DNA of 64,000 nt from Cohnella caldifontis (GTDB lineage: Bacteria > Bacillota > Bacilli > Paenibacillales > Paenibacillaceae). The DNA lies in the NCBI RefSeq assembly GCF_029360585.1, contig NZ_JAQZSJ010000012.1:1-64000 (forward strand), read 5' to 3'. The notes below the pieces were generated by a model, which was not told the origin of the DNA, ran no database searches, and saw only the letters and a program-made list of their open reading frames with translations. A program made the translations under genes and the position numbers. Below, one piece after another: positions 44,777 through 53,758 of this stretch (its first letter is position 1; every line of letters begins with the position of its first letter).

Positions 44777-44844
44777 TCGTTTCCCGGATCGGAATGCTTT
44801 AAAATGGGGGCTTGATCGGTAAGGTTCGAAGGAGGTTAACGCTC

Positions 44845-47800
44845 ATGAATATCGTCAAACGGTCCAAAACGGCCTCCGCGCTGATTCTCGCTTTCCTATT
44901 GTCTCTCTCATCCTTCGCGGGGATCCCCTTCGCGGCCGCGGCCGCGAATGACGCGCCCATCATTGCCGCGAAGCCGGATGGAACCGTGCAGCTTAACGGA
45001 ACCGACGCGGCCGCATATGCCCCGAGCGTACAGTTCGCCGCCGACTTCACGGTCGAACTGTGGGCGAAGTCCGATACGCCGGTATGGAACGACAGCGGCT
45101 TCCTGTTGTCGGCCCGAGCGGAGAATGGGGTCGTCTTATCCCCGGTGAAAGGCACGACGGACGTAGACGTCTACGTCTACAACGGAAGCGGGCGTCTCGC
45201 GAAATTCGGCGCCAGCTTTCACGTCGACGATATCATGGAATGGCACCATTACGCCTTCGCGTTCGATTTCGGACGCCCTGGCGCGCTATATTTGGACGGG
45301 AACCTCGTGGCGACAGCCCCTTCCACGGGAGAAAGCCGCCACGGCGTCAGTTATTCCGCCCTGTGGGTAGGTAAAGACCCGGGTTCCCCGTCCCATTACG
45401 GCCAAGCGGAGTTCGACGAAGTGCGGATCTGGAACTACGCCCGTTCGGCTTCCGACATCGCGAAATACAAGGATGTCAGGCTGAGCGGGTCGGAGTCCGG
45501 CTTGGTTCACCATTGGGACTTCGATCCCCTGGATCCCGCCACCGTTACCGGAGCCGTCTACTCCGCAACGAGGGAGGCTCCCCCGTTGCTCTCCTTCTAC
45601 GAGGATAAGGGGAAACACCCGCTTCCAAGCCTGGAGGTAATGGATGCGGATTTCGTCCCATTCTCCCCGTACACCCTGCATCTCACCGTCAACCATGGAA
45701 TCCTCCGGCTGGATTCGACGGACAACCTGACTCCCATGGGCGGGGAGAACGGAAGCTCCGAAATGAGCTGGTCCGGAACGTTGGAAGATTTGAACGCGGC
45801 GCTGGAGACTCTCTCCTATGAACCGAATGCGGATTACTACGGGACGGACGCGTTAACCGTCGAGGTTACCGATGCGGGCAGCGCGGACGACCCCGCCCCC
45901 GCCGCCGGATTTTATCAATGGCCGATCACCGTTACCGGCATCAATGATGCTCCCTCTTTTACTAAAGGCGCCGATATCGAGGTGAATGAGGGATCCGGTC
46001 CCCAAACGTTCCCCGCCTGGGCAACCGGTATCACGGCCGGTGCCGGCGAGACCCAGGGTGTGAGCTTCACGGCGAGCAATGACAATCCGGAGCTGTTCTT
46101 GGAGCAACCGACCATCGACGGAAACGGCACGCTGACATTCGAGCCGAAATCCGACATCACCGGCAGCGCTAACGTGACCGTCGTCTTGAAGGATGACGGC
46201 GGCCAGGCATTGGACGGCGCGGATACCGCAACGGACGCGTTCAAGATCACGGTCGGCGAACGCAATACGCGGCCGTTCATCGGCAGCAACCATGCCCTGC
46301 GCTTGAACGGAACCGACACATCGATCACCGTATCGGGTTTGTCGAACCACGACGCCTTTACGGCCGAGCTGTGGGCCCGTTCCCTGACGCCGACATGGAG
46401 CGAAGACGGATTTCTCCTCTCTTCCCGCGGTCCGAACGGGTTCGTCCTTCATCCCAACAAGGGCAAAAAAACGTTGAGCGTATATTATTACAATTCTTCC
46501 GAGATCGTGGAAATGGCGATCGAGGACGCTTTCCAGCCTGCCGACATTACCAATTGGCATCAATACGCCATCACGTACGCCTATGAAGACTGGGATACCC
46601 AATACATCTCTTATAGCCTCTATATGGATGGCAAACAAATCGCCAATCATCTGTTTTGGCCAGGGTTAAAAACGTCCCATACCACCAAGCCCATCGCCCT
46701 CTCCATCGGGCGGGATTCGAGCCTGAGCCGGTTCGGCCAAGCCGAAGTGGATGAGGTCCGGTACTGGAACAAGCAGTTAACGCCTAAAGAAATCGCAGAC
46801 TACTATAACCGCAAACGAACGGGGACCGAAGCCAATCTTCAACTGTACCTGAACATGGAAAATATCACTGGCACCACCGTCACGGACCGAGCCGGAGGCA
46901 ACAACAACGGCACGATTACCGGCTCGTATGAAGCGGCGCTGAGACCTCCCATGGGGGACGATCCGCTGCCGGAGGAGCAAATATTGGAGGAGGACGGCTT
47001 CGTTGCCGTTCCGCTCGACGAAATCGGAGACAGCGACGAGGGGGACGCTGCGCTTACGGCCGATCTTTCGGCTCCGCACGGCAGCGTCCGCTTGTCCGGC
47101 ACGGGCGGGCTGACGCTAGCAGGCGGGGAGAACGGTACCGGCCATGTCGCCTATACGGGGTCTCCCCAAGATCTGAACGCGGCGCTTCGGAATCTGACGT
47201 ATGAGCCGAACGGCGATTTCAACGGGGCGGACGCCGTCACGCTGACCGTTATCGACTCCGGTAACGGAGCGCAGGAAGACGCGAAGTCCGTTTCCCGGGC
47301 CTATCCCCTTGCCGTTAAGCCGGTGAACGACGCCCCTTCCTTCACGAAGGGGGCGAACCAGCAAGTCGCCATCGACGCCCCCGAGCAAATCGTGAGCCGC
47401 TGGGCGACGGACATCTCGGCGGGACCTGCCGATGAGGCTGCCCAGGTGGTAACGTTCACGGTCAGCAGCGACCATCCGGAGCTGTTCGAGGAGCAACCTT
47501 CCATCGACACAGACGGCAATCTGCATTATGCGCCCGCGCCTGGAGTGACCGGCCAAGCCGTGGTATCCGTTGCGCTTCAAGACGACGGTGGCACGGACAA
47601 CGGCGGCAAGGATACGTCCGCCGTTCAGACGTTTACGATCGCCATCGTGCCCAAGCTGCCCGCGTTGTCGCTCGGCAGCTCCGTGCTGACCGAATCCTCC
47701 GCCAATGACGGCTCCATCGCCGGCTCATTGACGGTGACGCTGGAGAACGGCACGTTCGCCGCGGATATGGACGGCGGCGTTACGGTGAACAACCTGCCCG

Positions 47801-49173
47801 CCGGACTCGGCATCCGCGTCAAGAGAGACAGCGACAGCCAGCTCACGATCGCTTTCACCGGCCGCGCGAATTCGCATGCGGATGCGAACGACATCGAAAA
47901 TGCGAGCGTCACGGTAGATCCAACTTATATATCGGGGGCAACCGTGCCGGTCACGTCCGTACCATTCGCCTTCGACTTCGCGGATCCCGCACCGGAACCG
48001 TTGCCTGACCCGTCGCCTGACCCGTCGCCTGAGCCGTCGCCTGAGCCGTCGCCGGGGCCATCGCCTGACCCGATACCTGAGCCTTCGCCGTCGCCTGACC
48101 CGTCGCCTGAGCCTTCTTCCGGCCCGGCACCGGATCCGATACCGTCCCCGGAACCATCGACGACGGAATCTTCGTCAACGGATCCGACGCCGGACGATGA
48201 AGAAGATCCGACTTCCGGCTCCTTTAACGTATTTGTCGGCCAACGGTCGGAATGGAGCCTTGGCAGCTTGATGACGATCACGGTTCCGGCGGGAGCCGTC
48301 GAATCGGACGGCACCATCGGCGTTGCGGTCGTACCCGAAGCCCAGGCTCCTGCCTTCCCGGACCACGCGGCCTTAAGCCGGGTGCTGGAACTGGCCAGCA
48401 CGACCGGCCGCACGTTCCGAACGCCGATCGGAATGACCTTCCGATTCGGCGATCGTCAGGTTCCGGAAGGCGATGTTCCGGCGGTATTTTATTATAACGA
48501 CTCTCTGAAACGGTGGATTTACGAAGGCGGTTCGGTTCATCCGGACGGGACGGTAACCGTTCAGGTCGACCATTTCACGAAGTTCGCCGTCTTCGGCGCA
48601 CGGCACACCGCGTTCGCCGACTTACGCGGACACTGGGCGCAGACTTACGCGGAACGGCTCATCGGCATGGACGTTCTCAGCGGGTTCCCGGACGGCGAAT
48701 TCCACCCGGATACGGCGGTCACCCGGGCCCAGTTCGCGAGAATGCTCTCCCGAACGCTGGGACTGGCGGTGTCGTCTTCGAAGCCGGCGGATTACCTGGA
48801 CCAAGACGGCATCCCCGCTTGGGCCCGAACCGACGTAACCGCCGTGACGCAGGCCGGGCTTATGCGCGGCGACGCGCTAGCCAATGGGCGGCTATCTCGC
48901 TTCGACGCTAACCGTCCGATCACCCGGGCGGAAATGGCCGTCATCGCGGCGAACGCGCTGCGGGCGTATTCCATGGAAGCGAGCGGCGGCAGCACCGAAT
49001 TCCGGGATGAGGATGCGCTGCCCTCATGGGCCAGAAACTCCGTCCATTCCGCGGCGGCGGCCGGTCTCATGAGCGGCGATCCTGACGGCGCATTCCATCC
49101 GGAACGTCCGGCCACTAGGGCGGAGGCAGCCGCCCTTCTCTACCGGCTGCTGGATGAATTGCGCGAAAGCTAA
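44845..49173 (+). CDS. Giant SLH-anchored surface protein with two LamG domains
   Basis: 1442 residues. Signal peptide ~1-33. LamG/concanavalin-like domain 1 (~45-215), Ig/cadherin-like tandem region (NDAPSFTKGADIEVNEGSG and related), LamG 2 (~482-680), a second NDAPSFTKGANQQV-type repeat set to ~1030, a Pro/Ser/Asp/Glu linker of PSPEPSP type (~1047-1112), a ZU5-like domain (~1127-1252), and three SLH repeats at ~1254-1442 (FADLRGHWAQTYAERLIG; YLDQDGIPAWA; FRDEDALPSWA). SLH repeats bind pyruvylated secondary cell-wall polymer. It likely binds glycans or other cells. Start ATG 44845 with AAGGAGGT. No catalytic motif seen. Confidence 0.92.
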   Translation: MNIVKRSKTASALILAFLLSLSSFAGIPFAAAAANDAPIIAAKPDGTVQLNGTDAAAYAPSVQFAADFTVELWAKSDTPVWNDSGFLLSARAENGVVLSPVKGTTDVDVYVYNGSGRLAKFGASFHVDDIMEWHHYAFAFDFGRPGALYLDGNLVATAPSTGESRHGVSYSALWVGKDPGSPSHYGQAEFDEVRIWNYARSASDIAKYKDVRLSGSESGLVHHWDFDPLDPATVTGAVYSATREAPPLLSFYEDKGKHPLPSLEVMDADFVPFSPYTLHLTVNHGILRLDSTDNLTPMGGENGSSEMSWSGTLEDLNAALETLSYEPNADYYGTDALTVEVTDAGSADDPAPAAGFYQWPITVTGINDAPSFTKGADIEVNEGSGPQTFPAWATGITAGAGETQGVSFTASNDNPELFLEQPTIDGNGTLTFEPKSDITGSANVTVVLKDDGGQALDGADTATDAFKITVGERNTRPFIGSNHALRLNGTDTSITVSGLSNHDAFTAELWARSLTPTWSEDGFLLSSRGPNGFVLHPNKGKKTLSVYYYNSSEIVEMAIEDAFQPADITNWHQYAITYAYEDWDTQYISYSLYMDGKQIANHLFWPGLKTSHTTKPIALSIGRDSSLSRFGQAEVDEVRYWNKQLTPKEIADYYNRKRTGTEANLQLYLNMENITGTTVTDRAGGNNNGTITGSYEAALRPPMGDDPLPEEQILEEDGFVAVPLDEIGDSDEGDAALTADLSAPHGSVRLSGTGGLTLAGGENGTGHVAYTGSPQDLNAALRNLTYEPNGDFNGADAVTLTVIDSGNGAQEDAKSVSRAYPLAVKPVNDAPSFTKGANQQVAIDAPEQIVSRWATDISAGPADEAAQVVTFTVSSDHPELFEEQPSIDTDGNLHYAPAPGVTGQAVVSVALQDDGGTDNGGKDTSAVQTFTIAIVPKLPALSLGSSVLTESSANDGSIAGSLTVTLENGTFAADMDGGVTVNNLPAGLGIRVKRDSDSQLTIAFTGRANSHADANDIENASVTVDPTYISGATVPVTSVPFAFDFADPAPEPLPDPSPDPSPEPSPEPSPGPSPDPIPEPSPSPDPSPEPSSGPAPDPIPSPEPSTTESSSTDPTPDDEEDPTSGSFNVFVGQRSEWSLGSLMTITVPAGAVESDGTIGVAVVPEAQAPAFPDHAALSRVLELASTTGRTFRTPIGMTFRFGDRQVPEGDVPAVFYYNDSLKRWIYEGGSVHPDGTVTVQVDHFTKFAVFGARHTAFADLRGHWAQTYAERLIGMDVLSGFPDGEFHPDTAVTRAQFARMLSRTLGLAVSSSKPADYLDQDGIPAWARTDVTAVTQAGLMRGDALANGRLSRFDANRPITRAEMAVIAANALRAYSMEASGGSTEFRDEDALPSWARNSVHSAAAAGLMSGDPDGAFHPERPATRAEAAALLYRLLDELRES

Positions 49174-49207
49174 ACCGGAATCCTCAATCGAACGGAGTTA
49201 AGGCATC

Positions 49208-51853
49208 ATGGAGCTGAAAAAAGCGGGGTTGTTCGAAGGCTGGTCCAACCTGGACATCGCCCGGGCGTTGGGCAAATGGGAAACGGTGCGACTACCCGCG
49301 GGCGCCGTGCTGTTTCGCCAGGGAGACCTCGGAGAATCCATGTACGTCGTCCAGGACGGCGAGGTCGAACTGTTCTCGGGGGGCGGCGAAGGGGCCGGCG
49401 AGGGAAACGGACAATTGCTGGCGGCGCTGAAAGCCGGCGATTCCTTCGGGGAGATGGCGCTGCTCACGGGGGAACCCCGCTCCGCCACGGCGGTCGCCGC
49501 GGCCGATACCGCGCTCTACGAGTTGAACCGGGAGGCTTTCCAATCGCTCATCGCCGAGAATCCCGCCGCCTCCTCCTACTTCATTCGGCTATTGTCCGGC
49601 AGACTCGTCCGGACGAACCGCAGCCTGCAGGAAAACAAAGCCTCCAAGAGCCGTCTCGCCGCCGACCGCTTGGAGAAGCTGCCCGAACCGCTCGCCGACT
49701 GCGTCCTGCATGCTTCGCTGCTTCCGGCCGCGGATGCCGGCTGGCTGGAATCCGCCCAGGGCATCGGTTCGCTGGAACGGGCACTCCGCGAGTTCCCGCT
49801 GATGGCGGACTTCTTCGAGGAAAAAACGGTTAGCCGCGATCGAGTCGCGGTCAAGGCGGAATGGAGAGGCACGTTAGCCGAACGGTTCACGGCAAAGTTC
49901 GGATACGAACGCAAACAGGAATGGCTTCGCCGCGCTTCCGATCATTACCGGGACGCCGGGAAAGCCGATCTCGCGGTCCTGCTGCATGCGGAAACCGGCC
50001 GATGGGATGCCGCCTTGGACGCCGTGGAACGGGCGATTCTCCTCGGCACCATGGACAAGCGCATGGAAGACGCCGTCTTCCCCGAACTGGACCGTTGCCC
50101 GGACGAGCTTCTCCTGGAGCGCTCTCCGGTGTTCGATCGTTACGTTCGGCACGGGATCGCCCAAGCGCGGAAGAACGGCTTGCGTAAGCTGGAGACCGCG
50201 CTGGATGCCGGCCGTGAACGGTTCGCCCGCGAACGGCTCGTTTCCTTGTACGAATGGGCGGCGGACTGGTGTCATGCCCTTCGGATGGAGAAAAAAGCCC
50301 TCGACTATTTGCAGATCGCCGAAGCTTTGTCCGGAGCCGACGCGGTCTCCCCATTCGAAACGGAATTCCGCGATGAGCGGTCCTACCGATTGGCGAAACG
50401 GCAGGCCGCGGAAAGACGGAATCGGAGAAGAGCCGAAAGAGTCGGCAGATGGAGAGGTCGCGAACGGTACGCAGGAGCAGCGGCCATCGTCCTCTCCTTG
50501 CTCTTCCTGGCGTATTTCCATTTCGCCGCTCCGTTCGGCGGGCTGTCCCGGCCGGCCATGGAATTCGTCGGGACGGGGCTGGCCGCCGTCGTCCTGTGGA
50601 TCTCGGGCATTATCCCCGATTTCGTGGTCGCGCTGGGGATGGCGGCGTACTGGGTCGTCCGGGGCCTCGTGCCGCCGGAAACCGCCCTGTCCGGGTTCGC
50701 ATCGCCGACTTGGCTCTACATGCTGTTCATCCTCGCGGTCGGCGCGGCCGTGGCCAAATCCGGCCTGCTGTACCGCCTCGCGCTCCGAACGCTGCAACGC
50801 GTTCCCCGGCATTACCGGGGCCAGCTGCTGGGTATCGCCGCCGGAGGCGCGCTGCTGAACCCGCTCATCCCGTCCTCCTCCGCCAAAGTCTCCCTCGGCG
50901 TTCCGGTCGCCCGGATGCTGGCGGAATCGATGGGGTTTCCGGAACGCGGCCGGGGAGCCGCCGGATTCGGCTTGACCGCGATGGTGTTCTACGGATTTAC
51001 GGCTCCGTTCGTCCTTACCGGCTCGTACACGAACGTGATGGCCTATGGGCTGGCCGGTATCGCCGAACCTATGTCCTGGTTCCGGTGGTTCTGGTACGCT
51101 CTGCCCGCCTTCCTCGTGTTCGGCGCGACGATGCTGCTGCTGATCTTCCTGTTCTTCAAACCGTCCGAATCCGGCAAAACGGTCTCGGAAAAAACGTTGG
51201 AGGAACAGCTGCGGATTTTGGGCAAATGGACGCGCGAGGAAAAGCTTACGCTGGCTGCGACCGCGGGCTCCATCGTCCTGCTGATCCTGCAGCCGCTGCA
51301 CGGAATCGACAACGCCTGGGTGATGCTGCTCGGTTTCGCGGCGCTGGTCGTGAGCGGCGTGCTGGACGCCAAAACGCTCAAAACGGGCATCGACTGGACG
51401 TTCCTGCTGTTCATCGGGGTCGCGTTCAGCTTCGCGGCCGTTGCCGGCCAGCTCGGCGTCATCGATGCCCTGTCCACGTTCCTGGGAAGCAAGATGGCGC
51501 CCTTCCTGTCGTCTCCGGCTCTGTTTCTCGTCGCCGCGATGGCCGTCTCGTTCCTGGTGACGCTGCTGGTCCGGGACGACGCCGCCGTCATCCTGCTGGT
51601 CATTTCGTTCCTTCCGCTGGCCGGAAAGGCAGGCATCCATCCCTGGGTGCTCGTGTTCGTCATCCTGCTCGCGACGGATCCGTTCTTCTTCTCCTACCAA
51701 TCGCCGACGTATTTAACCGCGTACTACAGCGCCGAAGAAAAATCGTTCACCCATCGGCAAGGCCAATGGACGGCGGTCTTCTACGCCGCGGCGGTTTTCG
51801 CCGCCGTGCTCGTCAGCGTGCCGTTCTGGAGCTGGCTCGGTTTGATTCGTTAA
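49208..51853 (+). CDS. Cyclic-nucleotide-binding domain fused to SLC13/DASS-type transporter
   Basis: 881 residues. Residues ~10-140 are a cNMP-binding domain (VRLPAGAVLFRQGDLGESMY, DSFGEMALLTGEPRSATAVA), a helical region (~150-410) with TPR-like character, then about eleven membrane helices from ~415 in the DASS/citrate-transporter fold. The SNT-type loops are PLIPSSSAKVSLGVPV and TGSYTNVMAYGL. This would couple transport of a di- or tricarboxylate, or similar anion, to a cytosolic regulator. It lies 34 bp after the SLH gene; cotranscription is possible. Fusions of these two modules are unusual. Single frame; no sign of assembly error. Confidence 0.85.
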   Translation: MELKKAGLFEGWSNLDIARALGKWETVRLPAGAVLFRQGDLGESMYVVQDGEVELFSGGGEGAGEGNGQLLAALKAGDSFGEMALLTGEPRSATAVAAADTALYELNREAFQSLIAENPAASSYFIRLLSGRLVRTNRSLQENKASKSRLAADRLEKLPEPLADCVLHASLLPAADAGWLESAQGIGSLERALREFPLMADFFEEKTVSRDRVAVKAEWRGTLAERFTAKFGYERKQEWLRRASDHYRDAGKADLAVLLHAETGRWDAALDAVERAILLGTMDKRMEDAVFPELDRCPDELLLERSPVFDRYVRHGIAQARKNGLRKLETALDAGRERFARERLVSLYEWAADWCHALRMEKKALDYLQIAEALSGADAVSPFETEFRDERSYRLAKRQAAERRNRRRAERVGRWRGRERYAGAAAIVLSLLFLAYFHFAAPFGGLSRPAMEFVGTGLAAVVLWISGIIPDFVVALGMAAYWVVRGLVPPETALSGFASPTWLYMLFILAVGAAVAKSGLLYRLALRTLQRVPRHYRGQLLGIAAGGALLNPLIPSSSAKVSLGVPVARMLAESMGFPERGRGAAGFGLTAMVFYGFTAPFVLTGSYTNVMAYGLAGIAEPMSWFRWFWYALPAFLVFGATMLLLIFLFFKPSESGKTVSEKTLEEQLRILGKWTREEKLTLAATAGSIVLLILQPLHGIDNAWVMLLGFAALVVSGVLDAKTLKTGIDWTFLLFIGVAFSFAAVAGQLGVIDALSTFLGSKMAPFLSSPALFLVAAMAVSFLVTLLVRDDAAVILLVISFLPLAGKAGIHPWVLVFVILLATDPFFFSYQSPTYLTAYYSAEEKSFTHRQGQWTAVFYAAAVFAAVLVSVPFWSWLGLIR

Positions 51854-51918
51854 GCGCTGCCGGCCCGTCGTCTTGAACCCGCCGATCGATGGAAACGGGG
51901 ACCTTGAGCGGCAGCGCA

Positions 51919-52032
51919 AACTTTGACGTCGCTGAGCACGAGATCGGCCGAATGGCTCTCCAGCCGCGCCAGCGCGTCCCGCCCGTTCGAGCATTCGTGC
52001 GCGACCCGGCAGGACAGCTCCCCCCGAATCAT
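51919..52032 (-). pseudogene. Remnant of a YesN-type response-regulator receiver domain
   Basis: 38 codons read SMIRGELSCRVAHECSNGRD-like through ALARLESHSADLVLSDVKV, the alpha1-beta2-alpha2-beta3 part of a receiver, up to the phosphoacceptor Asp. The N-terminal DDE motif and everything after beta3 are gone; the frame then reads nonsense. It lies between the SLC13 fusion and the DUF3231 gene on the opposite strand. The flanks 51854-52148 hold no other feature. Confidence 0.6.
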
Positions 52033-52148
52033 GGAAGGGGTGCCCGTTAAAAGCGTGTCAGGAGCGATGCTTGGATATCCGAAGAACGAAAGGGCATCCT
52101 ATACAGCGGAAGAAACCGCGTAAGAATCCGCGTAAGAAGGTGATTGCC

Positions 52149-53174
52149 TTGTCCGTTGGCCCGAAACCGGAAACGAAAGCCGTCAACATCGATTGGACCT
52201 GCGCGGAAATCGGAGGACTTTGGAGCGCCTATCTCCAAGAAACGATGGCGGTCTGTTTCCTGACCTATTTCGTGCATCATCTCCAAGACGCGGAGATCGT
52301 TCCGCTCGCGCAAGAGGCCTTGGATCTATCGCGTAAGCGGGTCGACAAAATGAAGGCCTTTTTCCAAGCGGAAAATTTCCCGGTCCCGGCGGGATTTTCG
52401 GAAAATGACGTGAATTTAGCCGCTCCGCCGCTTTTCCTCGATTCGTTCAGCTTAAGCTTCGTCTACATGATGAACCGGCTGTCGATGATCAGTTATTCGT
52501 TTATCGCTTCCAGTACCGTCAGACTGGACGTACTCGATTTTTTCAACGAGTGCCTGCGCGAATGCACCGAAATGTTCGGCAAAGCCGTTCGGATGCTGCT
52601 GGAAAAAGGACTTTACGACCGACCGCCGTTCATGAATTATCCAGAGCAAGTCGAATACGTGCAGAAAGAATCGTTCCTGGACGGGATTTGGGGACGGAAG
52701 CGCCGACTCAGCGCGGTCGAGCTGACCGAAATCTTCTTCAACATCGAGCGGAACTACTTTTCCGTCACCCTGATGTTGGGCTTCGCGCAAGTCCTGGAAG
52801 ACAAAAATTTGCGGGATTTGGCGCTTCAGGGCAAAAAAATAAGCGAGCATCAGATCGACCTCTTCAACACCTTGCTGCAGGAGGAGGACTTACTCGGCGT
52901 CATGAGCGTCAACATGGTCGTAACGGATTCCACCGCTTCCCCATTCTCGGAAAAGCTGATCTTGGCCATGATCCATACTTTGAATTCGGTGGACATCGTC
53001 TTGATCGCCCACGCGCTCTCCCTCGCCATGCGGGCGGATCTCGCCGCCAATTACTCCAGGCTGATCGCTCAAATCATGGCGTACGGAAAAGACACGTTCG
53101 ATGCCGTGGTGGAACGAAGATGGTTGGAACAACCGCCGTTGACGACCGACCGGAAGCAATTGATGAAGTCCTGA
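52149..53174 (+). CDS. DUF3231 family protein
   Basis: 341 residues, two ~160-residue helical repeats. The first begins TCAEIGGLWSAYLQETMAVC and the second TEIFFNIERNYFSVTLMLG. DUF3231 proteins, common in spore-forming Bacilli, resemble ferritin-like/coat-associated helical bundles; their role is unknown. TTG at 52149 is used because AGAAGGTGA precedes it by five bases; the ATG at 52071 is not supported. Monocistronic. Confidence 0.85.
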   Translation: MSVGPKPETKAVNIDWTCAEIGGLWSAYLQETMAVCFLTYFVHHLQDAEIVPLAQEALDLSRKRVDKMKAFFQAENFPVPAGFSENDVNLAAPPLFLDSFSLSFVYMMNRLSMISYSFIASSTVRLDVLDFFNECLRECTEMFGKAVRMLLEKGLYDRPPFMNYPEQVEYVQKESFLDGIWGRKRRLSAVELTEIFFNIERNYFSVTLMLGFAQVLEDKNLRDLALQGKKISEHQIDLFNTLLQEEDLLGVMSVNMVVTDSTASPFSEKLILAMIHTLNSVDIVLIAHALSLAMRADLAANYSRLIAQIMAYGKDTFDAVVERRWLEQPPLTTDRKQLMKS

Positions 53175-53226
53175 AACGGACTTTTAAAAAAACTACGGTT
53201 GACTAATTGACATACAGAAGATTTGC

Positions 53227-53430
53227 CCTTATGCCGATCGTTACGGACACCACAGCCGTTATTGGAGCAATTTCAACGTTTTTCAAATCGTAACGGACAA
53301 CACGGACCTTAAGCGCATCACTTCGCGGCTAATCAGCGGTATTTTTGCTGAATTAGTGCAATCGCGTCCGTTAGAATACGATAGGTTGAGGAATGCCCCC
53401 GATAACGTCCTCTGTGTCCCTTAGCCTGAT
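53227..53430. repeat. 204-bp dispersed noncoding repeat, copy 2
   Basis: From TGCCGATCGTTACGGACACC to TGTCCCTTAGCCTGAT. Matches copy 1 at 32307-32510 in the same orientation with near-constant spacing. Both copies are followed within 60-140 bases by a terminator-like hairpin (53482 here, 32570 there). Confidence 0.85.
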
Positions 53431-53481
53431 GGTGTCCGTGTTTTTCGACCTGGTATGCGAATGGGTCGGTCGTAGAAAAGA

Positions 53482-53530
53482 AACCGCAATTGACGATTCT
53501 TCGGGATCGCCGATTGCGGTTCGGTTTTTA
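53482..53530 (+). terminator. Terminator after the DUF3231 gene and repeat
   Basis: AACCGCAAT pairs with ATTGCGGTT, inner CGAT/ATCG, then CGGTTTTTA. Confidence 0.7.
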
Positions 53531-53535
53531 TCGGG

Positions 53536-53720
53536 ACCTATAATTCAGGAGATCGCGAATTTGCTGTTCTGGACGGCGTCGATCCAGGTAGATACGGACG
53601 ACAAAATCCAAAACGCCGCGAAAAGCACGGGGTATCGCGACTTGACGCATGTTCGCAGGATGTTCCGCAAGCTGATGGGGACAAGCCCGAACGACTATCG
53701 GAGATTGTCCCGAGAAAAGA
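53536..53720 (+). pseudogene. Remnant of an AraC-family HTH domain
   Basis: The frame contains the second AraC helix-turn-helix: IQNAAKSTGYRDLTHVRRMF, then RKLMGTSPNDYRR, with a family-like upstream segment (EIANLLFW). The first HTH and the sensor domain are absent and no start is present. It runs into the terminator of the convergent Gfo/Idh gene. Confidence 0.6.
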
Positions 53721-53723
53721 AAC

Positions 53724-53750
53724 GCACCATGAGGGATTCCCTCATGGTGC
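53724..53750 (-). terminator. Terminator of the Gfo/Idh pair
   Basis: GCACCATGAGGG/CCCTCATGGTGC, 12-bp stem; on the minus strand GTTTCTTTTCTC follows. Confidence 0.75.
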
Positions 53751-53758
53751 AGGTCCAT

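Noticed and set aside
45000..49100. Several long minus-strand frames opposite the SLH/LamG gene
   Set aside because: The plus-strand protein has signal peptide, LamG and SLH domains. The others are shadows, especially over the PSPEP linker.
49874..51700. Minus-strand 608-residue frame and other long frames opposite the SLC13 fusion
   Set aside because: The plus-strand gene has clear cNMP-binding and membrane segments; the others are shadows at high GC.
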